Shown here in pieces: positions 21,459 to 32,929 of a stretch of 64,000 nt of DNA. Position 1 is the stretch's first letter. Every line of letters starts with the position of its first letter. A model generated the notes under the pieces. It worked only from the letters and a program-made list of their open reading frames with translations, made no database searches and was not told the DNA's origin. Position numbers and translations under genes: made by a program. The stretch covers positions 1-64,000 of the forward strand of contig NQMI01000018.1 in the NCBI GenBank assembly GCA_002270565.1. Reading direction: 5' to 3'. Origin of the DNA: Stenocarpella maydis. Lineage: Eukaryota; Ascomycota; Sordariomycetes; Diaporthales; Diaporthaceae.

Positions 21459-22368
21459 CTCAGGATGTCTGCCGGGCAGACTTGGCCCAAGTGGGGGAGG
21501 AGAGCCGCGGCAGACGAGCGCTTGCAACGAGCAGGATCCCGAGAATACTCAGCAGAGGCACATAACGACAACCACAGCAAACCCTTGGCAGGGTGACAAG
21601 CGTCAGGGCGAAGGTGAAGTCAAAGGAAACATGCAGACGACTAATAACATGTATGGATCGACGGCGAGGGGTTTGCTTCACCTGAAGCTCCGGACCAGAC
21701 AAGCGTGGGGATTATGCGTGTCATTGAACCTTCCGGCCCCATCCCCGGCATGTGCCCGTTGGGGTCGTCCCGCATTGTCGCCACCGTGATGAGCTCGCCC
21801 ACTGGGTCCAGTGGTATCGGCATCAGTGCATGTACGTCTCGCAAGGCCTCGCCAAGTGTGCCATACCAAATAGCCAACTGTTGTCGTGGAGCGAAGCGAG
21901 CAAGCAAGAACATGGTTGGTAGCAGCGAGTACCTAGTCCGCACAGGCCAGGACAGTCGATTCTGAGCACCTTGGCGGTGGGTGATAAGTTTGTACAAAGG
22001 AGCGTGGTATGAGTGGATATTCTGTAAGCATAAAGTTGAGGGCGTGTAAGTGAATTAATTCTCTGGGGCTTGACCGCGTCTCATGTATCATGGCCCAGTA
22101 GACCGACGTCAGCCGCTGTTGTAACGGCCATAGTGTACCTACCGGAGTTCTACCTAGTGCAGACTCTATTCGAGTGGAGAGCGTTAGTGAGCCGCGTGCA
22201 CTGGCGCGGTCCCGCGGTCCCGCCACAGCGGACCCCTGCTCAAGCTTGCATACCTGCACTAGCGATGCTCGACAAATTTTCCCCCATCGTCATTCTGACT
22301 TTGCGTCTCAACACCGCCGACAGCCACCTTCGTCGGTTCTCCCCATGCACACCACAACATCGGGGCCC
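21459..22368. promoter_or_regulatory. Divergent intergenic region DUF2236 gene / RRG9
   Basis: 910 bp between divergent genes. A minus-strand frame at 21641-21997 and a hydrophobic stretch near 21480-21590 might be unassigned 5' exons of the DUF2236 gene, but no phase-compatible splice to 21458 was found. Confidence 0.35.
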
Positions 22369-23472
22369 ATGAGAATGGCTTGTTCGTGCCGCTCAGCGGC
22401 CCTGCGGATATTTGTCCGGAGTCTGGCCCAGGTCCATGCTCCGACAATGCAGCATGTGAGATTAGCATGGCTTGCGACCAGCCCGCGGTTCGCTAGCCCT
22501 AACATCGCATTCATCTTCAATTACCGACGGGCATACATAACCACAGTGTCCTCGGACGCCGTCGCAGAGGACTCAGGGGAGCAGCCAGCGCTCTCAGAAG
22601 ACCAGCAGAAACCTCAGTTAGAACGGGAACTGCCGGTATCTTCTCTTCAATACGGGCAAGCGGATCCATCGACAGAGGATGACAGGCTGTTCTCTATAAC
22701 GCTAAAATCCAAGAACGCGAGACGTAAACCTAGGAGATACTCCGAGCAAGCATCAGGGGATCGGAAGCCAGAAGAACGGAAGCCAGAAGAACGGAAGCCA
22801 GAAGAACGGAAGCCAGAAGAACGGAAGCCAGAAGAACGGAAGCCAGAAGAACGGAAGCCTGAAGTCCTCAAGTCTGAGGATGGTGCGTGGCGCAAGACAG
22901 GGCAGACAAGCAGGGCCAATACGGAGAGAAAACCATGGGACAGGGGAAATACAGGAAACGGGGCGAAAGCAGAAAGAATCGATCGCCAGCCTGCCAATGC
23001 CAAGGATCGAGAAGCAAGGAAGGACGATAGACCCCTGTGGTTGAAGCAGAAGCAGGCGCTCAAGGAGAAGTTCCCAGAGGGCTGGCGGCCGCCCAAGAGG
23101 CTGTCGCCGGACGCGCTCGAGGGGATCCGGGTCCTCAACAGGCAGTTCCCGGACATGTACACGACGGAGGCACTGGCGGACAAGTTCGAGGTGTCGCCCG
23201 AGGCGATCCGCAGGATCCTCAAGTCCAGGTGGGAGGCGTCGGCTGAGGAGGATGAGGAGCGGCAAAAGCGGTGGTTCAAGCGCGGGATCAGCGTGTGGCA
23301 GCGGTACGCGGAGCTGGGCAGGCAGCCGCCGCGGAGGTGGCTCGAGGCCGGGGTGGAGGTGGGACCGCGTGAGAAGGCATTTGATGAAGAGGAGGATGTG
23401 GCGGAAAAGGCCGACCCGGAGAAGGAAGGGCGGCTTCAGTCCCGGGCGAGGTTATCCAAGAACCTGGAGTGA
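22369..23472 (+). CDS. RRG9: Required for respiratory growth protein 9 (neugrin-like), mitochondrial
   Basis: Rrg9/neugrin family proteins are mitochondrial and needed for mitochondrial genome maintenance or expression. Single exon of about 367 aa from the ATG at 22369 (a second ATG is two codons later). The N-terminus is Arg/Ala/Ser-rich, a likely presequence. Residues 132-166 are a tandem RKPEE repeat. The conserved C-terminal domain includes WLKQKQALKEKFPEGWRPPK, RLSPDALEGIRVLNRQFPDM and YTTEALADKFEVSPEAIRRI, a helix-turn-helix-like segment shared with neugrin and bacterial-type DNA-binding folds. The last 60 residues are acidic and not conserved. Confidence 0.85.
   Translation: MRMACSCRSAALRIFVRSLAQVHAPTMQHVRLAWLATSPRFASPNIAFIFNYRRAYITTVSSDAVAEDSGEQPALSEDQQKPQLERELPVSSLQYGQADPSTEDDRLFSITLKSKNARRKPRRYSEQASGDRKPEERKPEERKPEERKPEERKPEERKPEERKPEVLKSEDGAWRKTGQTSRANTERKPWDRGNTGNGAKAERIDRQPANAKDREARKDDRPLWLKQKQALKEKFPEGWRPPKRLSPDALEGIRVLNRQFPDMYTTEALADKFEVSPEAIRRILKSRWEASAEEDEERQKRWFKRGISVWQRYAELGRQPPRRWLEAGVEVGPREKAFDEEEDVAEKADPEKEGRLQSRARLSKNLE
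22762..22866 (+). repeat. 15-bp coding minisatellite (RKPEE repeat) in RRG9
   Basis: Six perfect copies of CGGAAGCCAGAAGAA (22762-22851), then one diverged copy (22852-22866). Each copy encodes Arg-Lys-Pro-Glu-Glu. Nucleotide identity between copies shows recent expansion; copy number is likely to vary between strains. Confidence 0.95.
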
Positions 23473-25046
23473 GATACAGCTCGATTGGCGCTCAGTGGTA
23501 AGCGGCATATCGCTACCTCTACTACAAGGATACTGAAGGGAGAAACACCCGCTGTTCTACTTTGGGAAATCAGAAATTCGCATCCAAAAAGATGGAGGGT
23601 ACCGCCGGTACAACGCTACATCGCCCAACACCTAGTCTCATTAAACACAACCGGGCGATGTACCGGTTCACCCTACGTTTTTGGTGCGAGTTTGATTTCT
23701 GCTTCACAGGTTGCATGGTGGCTTCTGACCGGACACAGCCTCCAGAGAAAAAGAGGCAGACAATGGAGCGATGGCGGGACTATTCCTATAGGATGGTATT
23801 CTCCGGGCAAATTTCCCGTGCCTCGACAATATGAAATAGACTCGGGCAGGGTAACATTTGTTCATTGACGTTTTTGGACGTCATGTCCCCCAATCCAAAT
23901 AGACATGGGCACCGACATTGGGATCCTTGGGAGCTGTAATTACAGCATCCCGAGGGTAGGATTTCAGCCTCTCGGCCAAGGCGACGATCAGTGTGACGGG
24001 GGCCGTCCTTGCTCGATTGGGGTGGGGACACGAATTTTCTGCACGTGGCAGTATAACTCGACCGTGCACGGAGACCCTCGATGTGACCTCGATGCCGCCA
24101 CGATGGAGAGAGAAGGAAGGGCCCCTTTACCTTTCTTTGTGTCTACACTACTGTGTATTTCAATCTCCGTGGTCCGGGCCCGGACAGACCCAGCTCTGTC
24201 CAGCATGGCATTGCATAACCCCAGAGGACATGCCATTGGCGAATTAGAATTATGCGCCGGACGGAGCAGTGCTGACTTGGCAGCGGCACCCCGGTCAGAG
24301 CAGTGCAGTGCGCATCTCTTCTGCTCTGCTGTACACGGACCGTTCCTCGACCATACACCACACACACTAGTACTGCTTCTGCTACTGCTCCTCAGACCAG
24401 CGTGAGTCGTGACGATATGGAGAGGGGGGAATTTGCTGCTCTGCCGGCAACGCCCTGATCACCATCGGCTTCCTGCCTCTTTGGCCTGTGCCTGCCCCTC
24501 GTCAATTCCAACCTGTGCTTTGCTCCTCAGGAGGCTCTTCTGCCGTCTCGATTCCTGGACAGCAGCAAGCAGCTCGGCGCGTCCTCCGTCGATGCCTTCA
24601 CACGCGCTTGCCGACTGATCCTGCCGCCGCCGCCGTGGCTTTCTTGTGTGTGTGGGAGCTGTCGACGAGGCTCCATCCGCTCTTTACCCCATTGTACGTA
24701 CGTAAATAGTGTGTCGATGTTTCGTTAAATTGGAGACTTGTACACATCATCAGTCGCGGGCTCCTCCAACAAACGGACCCTGTCCGCTGCTGACCTGCTT
24801 CACAGGCTTGCTGGCTTGCACGTGCTGCGTTGTCTTTGAATCTTGGCTCACAGCTTCCCCATTGCCCTGTTGTCAATACAGCCCCGAGCGATAAAGCACG
24901 CACATCTGCCCTCCTTGGCTCACTTAATCAGCTACGCGCCTAGTCAGCTCTGAGCTCCGTGCGGTCCTCCATCCTCTGCAGAGGATGCCGTCTTCCTGAC
25001 CACGGGTAGCACAAGGACCAAACCCCCCCCCCGATCTTCCTCAGTC
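23473..25046. other. Intergenic region, no gene seen
   Basis: 1.6 kb between co-directional genes. The part before 25047 is C/T-rich, like the promoters of nearby genes. Short frames only. Confidence 0.4.
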
Positions 25047-28000
25047 ATGGCCTCCACTCCTTTGAATCGCCATCTCAAGCTGGCGCCCTTCAACTCCCCA
25101 GTCACCTCGCCGAGCTCCAGATTTCCGGGCCGCGGAAGGGCCCAGGAGCCGAGCTTGTTCCTGAAGAGGGTCATCGGCACCACTTGCACCTCGCCTACCG
25201 GCTTCGACTCGGTTGGTCGCTGCTTTTGCTACATAGCAGGAGGGGCCGTCGTCGTGGCCGACTTGGACGGCAGCAACTACACCCAACGTTTCTACCGCGC
25301 TCGCCCCACAGCAGTACCCGTTTTCAGCGTCGCCCCGGTCCAGCACGGCTCCTCTGGGCCCTACGCCACCCCCAAGGCGAACGACGCAAGGAACAGGGTA
25401 GCAGCCGCACCGCGGGACTCCCTCTCCTCGTCACCGTCTGACAGGGGGACTCCCTGGCGTCCAAGACATGGACCAGTCGCGAACGGATCAAGGCCGCGAC
25501 ATGTGTATCCTTGAGCCGAGACGGAAGGTTCCTGGCGGTCGGCGAGACTGGCTATTCTCCAAGGGTTCTGATCTTCACCCTGAAGGAGGGCTCTTCTTCC
25601 GATCAGCCTCTGGTCTCCATCAACGAGCATGCCTTCGGCGTACGAGCAGTCGCCTGGTCTCCAGATGGCAAGTTTCTCGCCTCTCTCGGAGATCCTAATG
25701 ACGGGTTTTTATTCATCTGGAAGATCGACCCGAGGACGGGGTCCGCCAGACTATTCCAACAAAATCGGTGCACTGCCCAGGTCAACGGGATGATTTGGCT
25801 GGGCAATACCTTAATCTCCTTTGGAACACGGCACGTCAAGTCTTGGAAGGTGGTCGACGAGGTACAGCGGCCGCCTTCGCCTCCGAAGAGGAGCCTGACA
25901 CCACAAGAAGCGCAGAAGACCTTGACTGGGAGGAATGTTTTGCTTGGCTCTCTGCTTGAGGCAAGCTTCACATGCGCAGTGCCTTTTGACGAGGCTCACG
26001 CGCTTCTCTGCTCCGATGCTGGCGACATTTGTATCCTGGACAGCAACAGCGGACAGATCAAGCTCACACCTGCAGCCGAGACGGGATTTTCCGTCACCTG
26101 CTGTACCGCACGTGGCTCAGTCGCACTCCTAGGAGGTAAGGATGGCCAATTTGCCACCCTTGACGTGACTACACTCAGCACCGAAGCTGCGATCAGCCCT
26201 GCCCCCCAGCTTTGCAGGAAACAATCCGGGCTGAGCGGGTTCTCTGTAATGGGGGTCGTCCAAGACCAGCTCGTGACGATAGACTCTGAGCGCTCTATTG
26301 AGATTTGGGAGGCAGAGCAATTGCCCAACAAGTCTGCTCAGGAGCCGAAACCAATCAGGCTAGCCGGCCAGAGTGATCCTGTGTTGGGTGTCCAACCACT
26401 CAACCAGTGTGACGGGATGGACTTTGCTTTCTTCACGTGGTCAAAGTCCGGTAAAGTCCTCCTCTGGGACCTGAATGGCTCAGTCAAGCACAGTTTTGAT
26501 ATTGATGTGGACAACTGCCATTTGGGCAACGAGGCGGACCCACAGAACCAGCTATGTGTGGTTCGGGCAGATGCCAGTGGTGATGTCTTTGCCTCTGGTG
26601 ATAGGGCGGGCGTGTTCCGAGTAACAGACCGCGCAACAGGAGAACAACTGCTGGAGACCAAGGCTCATTCGTCCGAGATCACGCACGTCGCCCTCCAAAG
26701 CAATGCCAGGCGGACCATCATTGCAACATGTGGGCGAGACCGCACCGTCCAACTATTTCAACGGCTGTCTAATGGCTCCTTCGATCTCTTCCAAACGCTT
26801 GAGTTCCCTGCGAGGGTAACTCATCTGATATTGTCTTCGGATGATAGGGTGATCACCTGCTCAATGGATCGCAACATCCAGGTCTATGAGCTGCTCAGCA
26901 AGGTGGGAGAGGCGGACTCCTTGGCGGCGGTCTATTCCCGGTCCATCTCGCTCAAGGCATCCCCAGTCTCTATGGTGTTGGATTCCGACTGCAGGTCAAT
27001 CTTCGTGTCCAGCTTGGACAAATCAATTTGCCGCTTTGATATTGAAACCGGAAGGCAAACAAACACATTCAAGTGCACGGACGAGGGCGGCACCGAAAAC
27101 GCTGTGGTCGATTCGCTACATTTTGGCCCAGCCAAGCGCAACGAGATTCCTACTCTCATCGGCATGTCCAACACGGACAAATCTGTGAGGGTATACGATT
27201 CTCAGAGTGGGGCATTCATAGACCGTGAATGGGGCCATACAGAATCAATCAATGGGGTCACATTGGTGGACAGCGGGGAGGCAACCCGGAAGGTTGTCAG
27301 CGTGGGATGTGATGGGACAATCATGATATGGACTTTGGACTTGAGACAACCTGAAATGAGGGTCGGGGGTAGGTCACCCTCGCCTGTAGGTGGCTCGAGC
27401 CGGTCGGTAATGCGACGGGTGCTATCAAAGGCTGAGCTTGCTGAGTTTCCGCGTCCCTCTTCTTCTGGGGGCCGGCGATCCCCCCCAACAAGGACCCTTC
27501 GCCCGCGGAAATCCCGCCAGAACATATCCTCATCCTCAGCCCCGACCTCTACAAAATTCCCCAACACCAGTCCATCCCGATCACGGACACAAGACGATTA
27601 TCCATCCCGCCGTACCTCCTCTAGCAGATCTGGCGGCTGCCCGTCTCCGGAGAGCCCGGCAGCAGCGCGACTAACGAGAAGGCCATCCCTTCCATCTCTC
27701 AGCGCCAACCCGACCCAACCCACGGCACGGAAGAAGTCAAGTGCGATCAGCCTGCGGTCGTCTTATGGGGCGGGCTCACTGCAGGCGGCAACCGAGCAGA
27801 CCTGCCGACAGCTGCGCAGTTACCGTAGCAAACTCTCATCCGCGGAGCCTATCTCGTCTGAGGCGGTTGCGGAGCTAGAGAACGAACTACGCCTCACCTC
27901 TGCCGCCCTGAGCGAGAGAGTCAGCAGGGACAGCCAGGCGGTCAGCGAGTCCATGCTCAGCGGGCTGCTCGACCAGTACAGCGAGAGGCTAGTCAAAATG

Positions 28001-28168
28001 CTCGACGAGCGGCTGAGGCAGAGGCTGACCGAGGCCCAATTCAACGGCAGCTGGGGTGGGAGGAGCGGCGAGAGCAGCCCTACCCTCTTGACCCCTTCTA
28101 GTATTTTCGGGGTTGAGCGCGTGCGGCCGAGGACGGCCGGCGAGGGGACGAGAAAAGCCTCTGATTGA
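25047..28168 (+). CDS. WD40-repeat protein of the WDR62/MABP1 type
   Basis: Large beta-propeller scaffold protein. Animal relatives (WDR62, MAPKBP1) work at spindle poles and in JNK signalling; the fungal role is unclear. Exons 25047-25397 and 25445-28168 flank a 47-nt intron (donor GTAGCA, acceptor CTGACAG), giving about 1024 aa. The splice joins NDARNR to GDSLASKTWTSRERIKAAT in phase 0. WD-type segments include CVSLSRDGRFLAVGE, VAWSPDGKFLASLG, GGKDGQFATLD, IIATCGRDRTVQLFQ, VITCSMDRNIQVYE and VVSVGCDGTIMIWTLD, filling residues about 35-755 as two propellers. A Ser/Arg/Pro-rich disordered region follows. The C-terminus is a predicted coiled coil (LENELRLTSAALSERVS ... LLDQYSERLVKMLDERLRQR), as in the animal proteins. 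Confidence 0.85.
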
Positions 28169-29201
28169 GGAGACCAACCATTTCTGGTAATGTTTTCAAT
28201 ATGTACTATTTCTCTTTGTTTCGATACGCTTGGGTCCGGCGAAAAGACTTTTTTGGCAAGGCGTTCACGGTCACGGACGGTTGGGATTCTACACATCTCA
28301 GGGCCCTTTTGTTCATATCATGTGGTGTGCGATATCTTTACTGGTGAGACGGATGGTGGGTGGTGGGTGTAAAAGGGAGAGGGTATCAACATCACGGCTA
28401 CGGCGTGGATTTAGCATTGGCAGTGTCCCTATGTAAGAGAGTTCGGTTGTAAAGTCAAGACGGCGGTTTTCTATGCAGGGCGAAGAGAATACCAGAAGTC
28501 CTGTGAACGTACATGTAGGAGGGTGTGTGTTGTTTTTGGTGAGGGCCGGTTGAATGCCGCCTTGGACGCGTGAGACATCAACACTTAGTTGCTGCGAGTG
28601 GACTCGACACCTAGATATGCCATCAGTCTAGTCTACCTCTGGTGCAGCTGGGCAGGGTCCAGCGCCCGTCTTGCATCCCAAGGTAATATGTAGGCTATCA
28701 TATTAGAGGCTGCCTTACGGGAGGTTGTTTCATGACAGGCTATCTTGAGTGAGACTGTCCAACTGGCAGAGCTCCTGTTGCCGCTGATGCACGGCTTCGC
28801 TGGGGATGGGAGCTCCCATGCAGCTGGGGCGATTATCCTGAGGATGTATCTCAAATGCCATACGGCAAAAATCTTCCCTCTTTAGATCCTGCGATATCTT
28901 GAGCTTGGTCTCCCCTTTTACCTCCGTACCTACACATGGTTGCATGCTTGTTGTCCCCTTGGCCCCGAGTTGAAGGAGGTGACTGAAGGTGCTGGGCCAC
29001 GACTTGAAACGGAGCTGCACTACTAGAGCCCCATCGGGGACTCGAGTTCAAATGCCCATCATCAGTGTAGTCATTTTATATACTGATTCTATCCCACATT
29101 GAAACGGTCCACCAAGAGTTTTGTTATGCCGTCTGATTCTATGCATCATCCCAACTCGATCCCCCATGCTATCATATACGCCATGAAATGCAGTATGTCC
29201 G
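28169..29201. other. Intergenic region between convergent genes
   Basis: 1.0 kb between the WD40 gene and Rgp1, presumably both 3' UTRs. No supported gene or repeat. Confidence 0.4.
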
Positions 29202-31877
29202 CTACACTACAAGCCCTTCCTCCAATGCCTCGTCCCTCTCCAGCCGTTCCAGGCCCTTGCACACGGCGCCGTACACCTTCAGCGGCACGGCGACCTCGAA
29301 GCTCTCGCAGGCGAGGTTCTCCGCCGCCACGAGGACGAGGCCGCCGCGGTCATCGCGAGAGATCTCCTCGAGGAGCGGGTGAGGGCCCTGGTTTTGTGGC
29401 TTGGGCTTCTCTGCAGCAATGAGCCGTCGTTCCTGCTCTTGCTCCCCTTCCTGGTCGGAGTCTCCCTGGGCCGGGTCTTCTGCCGGTTGTGGCTCCACGT
29501 CCTGGGATGGTACCACGAATTCCAGCCTGATCTTCCATTCCAGGCTGATGCCGCTAGTCACGAATTCCGGTGTTGCGGTAACCGGGATGGCCGGGCTGAA
29601 GACCATGCGTCGGGAGAAGAGCGTGGCCTCGGAGGTGGACACATGTACCTTCCTCGAGGCGCGGTGGATGCTTGCCTCAGAGCGCATGGCCAGACCTGGA
29701 TCTACCCTTTCAGACGTCTCGAGTGCGGCGTGAACCGCATAGCAAGGCACCTCAGCGCCCGAAAAGTCGACTGCCATCGTCACTACTTCACCCAGACGGT
29801 ATGCGGGCCTCGCGAGCATGACGACGCCGACTTTGCGGCCGTTACGAGCTATTTCAAAGCGATTCGCGCTTTGCTGGCCTTCGGCTGTGAGATTACTCCT
29901 TATGATGGCCAGGTCGATGGCGTCCTTGGCACTGTTTACCTCTTCGAGAAGCGATGGCCGTCGAGATCCAGGAACAGCTGTCGGCGATAGCAAACCTGCA
30001 CCTGAGCCACGACGAGAGCTGTCCACCAGCTCGTCCACATAAGAAAGGAACCCGCTCATGGTGGATTCTGGGCCTGCCTCTTTGCGAGCTCTGTCCCGCT
30101 CCTCCATAACGCTCGGCCGCCTGTCAATATACAGGCTATCTCCCATACTGATGGTTCTTACTCGAGCCTGGTCCCGCAGCATAATATACGGGGACATGAG
30201 ATCGTGCCCGAGGATCTCGCCGTGGTTGTTGACACTCCCTAGCACGCGGAACGGTATCTCTACCGACTTGACTTGTTGCTCTTTGGTGCCACCAGGGCGC
30301 TGTGTTCCTATGACGAGGCTGTACGATGTTTTCATGGCCTTTCCTTTGTGTGTCGGGGGCAGGCCTTTGGGTAACCTGAAAGTATACTCAAAAGCCTTGC
30401 TCTCCCCGGGGGCCAACTGTAAATCCACAAACAGAATGGATTGTGGCGTAGAAAGTAGGGGCACAGATTTGGAGCTGGCGATCCCGCGCATCTCCTTGAT
30501 GCTGCTCAGTTCGCCCGCGCCCAACAGCTCCCCCAGGGAATTGGTGAAGCTGCCCCATCCGAAGCCACGCATGAACCCGTTTTCCTTTTTGGAGGTTTCT
30601 ATACCAACAACACCGCCTCCTTGCCCTCCCACCACGGCCTTCCGCTTTACCTGCTCAAAGGGCGCGAGGCTGACCAGGGAACCGTCTAGCGTGAATGAGC
30701 CCTGGATTTGAGCATACCCCATCATCAGAGCCTCAGGGCGCTTGGCCTTCTGAGGTGCAAAGGCTGACTTTTGACGTAGATGGGGTGGCCTCCCATGTGT
30801 TCTCATGGGTTGATGCAATACGTACTCCGAAGCTAGGGTTTCGGTGGAATTGTTGCTCATGGAATAGAACTCCCCACTGCTCCTCGGTGTGCCCGTTATA
30901 CTGCTCTCGGAGAGGATTCTGGCGGCAGCTGGGGTGATCTGCTCGTTTATCACCGGGATTGGGTCTCTCGGGCGCACCGGTATGTTCGCAGGCTCTCCAA
31001 GTGGTGTGGCAGCAGCCTTCAAACTCGTCTCGGGTATAGGTTTTACAGGGCCGGTGTTCATATCCGAGAGGGGGGACGGGCCCGTCGGGAACCGAAACTC
31101 TGACAAGACGGCTGAAGGCGTTCTTGGAGAGCCCACAGAGCCGATGCCAGGAGTGTTTGGTACGGTAGATGCCCCCGAGGGCCGGTGGAAGGGGGAGCCT
31201 CGGTCCGGTGGATAGGATGCATTGTGAAGGGGTGAGGTCGGCGTGTTGAAGGGTCGCTGGGGGTGCGAAGCTACGACAAGTTAGCGCTACTAGGTCCCAT
31301 ATTCTCATGCTAAGTATCACCAACCAGATCTCGGGCCAGGCACGGCCGAGCCGCGGGAGACTATCTGGAGACTCGCGGACCGGCCGTGCCCTCGGGGCCG
31401 CGAGGCTGTCGAGCCGGCGTTGCTCGTCGCATGGCTGTCGGCCGAGTTGACGGAGCCAATTGAGACGATTGAGACAGATCGCTTGTGACTGTGACGCTGA
31501 TCATGACCATGACTATTGCTCGAGTGTGTTTCTGGGGGATTGAACGGGGGTGTCCACGGGACGGAGCCTGCACGACTGCGCGAGGTCTTTGAGGGGGCGC
31601 TCATGGACGAGCTGGGCCGATGGCCTCGACGAGGGCCGGAAGCGGACAGGGGCGGTGGCGGGGCCAGGCGACTGGAGGCATGGTGGATGGCGGCGCGAGA
31701 CGTTGGGGGAGGGCGCAATTGATTATGGTTCGAAGCGGTGGAGCCGGCGCTGCTGGGGGCAGCTTGGGCTACGTTCTTGAAGACGATGGTGCACTTCAGT
31801 TCCTCGCCGGAGAAGAGGGTGGTCCCGTCATCGTCGAAGCGAACGAACACTCGAATGTTGCCCGAGTCCGGTGACAT
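29202..31877 (-). CDS. RGP1: Rgp1 subunit of the Ric1-Rgp1 guanine nucleotide exchange factor
   Basis: Rgp1 with Ric1 activates the Golgi GTPase Ypt6/Rab6 for endosome-to-Golgi traffic. Exons 31877-31325 and 31270-29202 flank a 54-nt intron (unusual donor GTTGGT, branch GCTAAC, acceptor CGTAG), giving about 873 aa. The N-terminal arrestin-like strand is NIRVFVRFDDDGTTLFSGEE followed by LKCTIVFKNV. A long Ser/His/Pro-rich insert spans the splice. The Rgp1 domain includes AYAQIQGSFTLDGSLVSLAP-like residues, LAPGESKAFEYTFRLPKGLPP, KTSYSLVIGTQR, FRVLGSVNNHGEILGHDLMS and FEIARNGRKVGVVMLARPAY. The C-terminal part has EWKIRLEFVV, followed by a low-complexity acidic insert. Complete. Confidence 0.92.
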
Positions 31878-32929
31878 GATGGAGCTCCTTCAAAGATGAA
31901 GGAGTGGTGGTAGAGGTCTCATGAACTCGGCCTGCACATCGCTGTGGCCGAGGAGGACGTTGTAGTCTGCAGATGGTTGGATCGACGAGCGGCTTTGTTG
32001 CGGGTTGACTACGGAGGTAATAGTATGGTCTCGTTGATTGGCAATGCTTCTAACCGACTGGGAGGGTCATACTGACTAAGTCGCCAGGTACCTGGGTACA
32101 TCGGTACACTTCTCGCTTACACATGAACTGTATACAGTTGCTACAGTTACACACGGCAGTAAACACAAGACATCTGTATGACAGTTCTTTACGTACGAGA
32201 TATTTTATATTCTGTGCCGTAAAATAAGACTTTATAGTTTCCACACTTTCCGTCTTATACCCCAACCTCTTTACTAGAGACAGCGATGAAGGGGAAAACA
32301 GTTTCTCACGGAGCCGCGTCAGTTCTCCTAGGATCCGCAAGACAACTTGATATTTACTTAACATTGCTAGACTCTCTGCTCCTGCCCCGACTGGTGCATC
32401 CAAGATCGAGGTTTCCAAATATTTAGACCCTAAAGAATACTTACTGACCATGTTCTACAAGTACTGGTCTAAAGGTACAAGTTATTGTTCGAATAAGTTT
32501 GGTGATTAAGTAGTAGCTAACAGCCAGCAGCCGCTCTTCAATATTGTTACGTAAGCAGACGGGTGCACTACTGGCACCTCAACCCTACTGCTACCTTAGC
32601 CTAGTTTTCTCTCCTCAACACCAACGCATACGCTTCACACAAATCAATCGAACTGGCTGTATAACCACCCACTTTGTTGCCGCTCGAGTGATTCGAAGCC
32701 TGCTGTGCCCTTACAGAAACTTGGTTGGTTAAATCCAGCCTTTTATGTGGAGGGTAGGAGACTCCAAATCAAGTATGCATCACAAACCGCAGGGGGGGAC
32801 AAGAAGGTACCTGAGATTCAATATAACCCAGTGGCCTTGAAGGGAAATCTGTGGGCAGAACAAAAATCGATGAAGCCGAAGTGTGAAGTTTGACTAGTTG
32901 ATGAAATTTGTTCGCCCATGGTAGCGACT
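31878..32929. other. Intergenic region upstream of RGP1
   Basis: 1.05 kb between two minus-strand genes. It is AT-richer than the flanks around 32100-32520 and has no supported gene. Confidence 0.4.

Noticed and set aside
21641..21997. Minus-strand ORF upstream of the DUF2236 gene
   Set aside because: It could not be spliced in phase to the first exon and has no recognised domain.
22174..22368. N-terminal extension of the Rrg9 frame
   Set aside because: The frame is open upstream, but the presequence-like start at 22369 fits the family better; the extra residues look like 5' UTR.
29030..29060. tRNA T-arm-like sequence GAGTTCAAATGCCC
   Set aside because: No matching D-arm, anticodon arm or acceptor stem could be found nearby.
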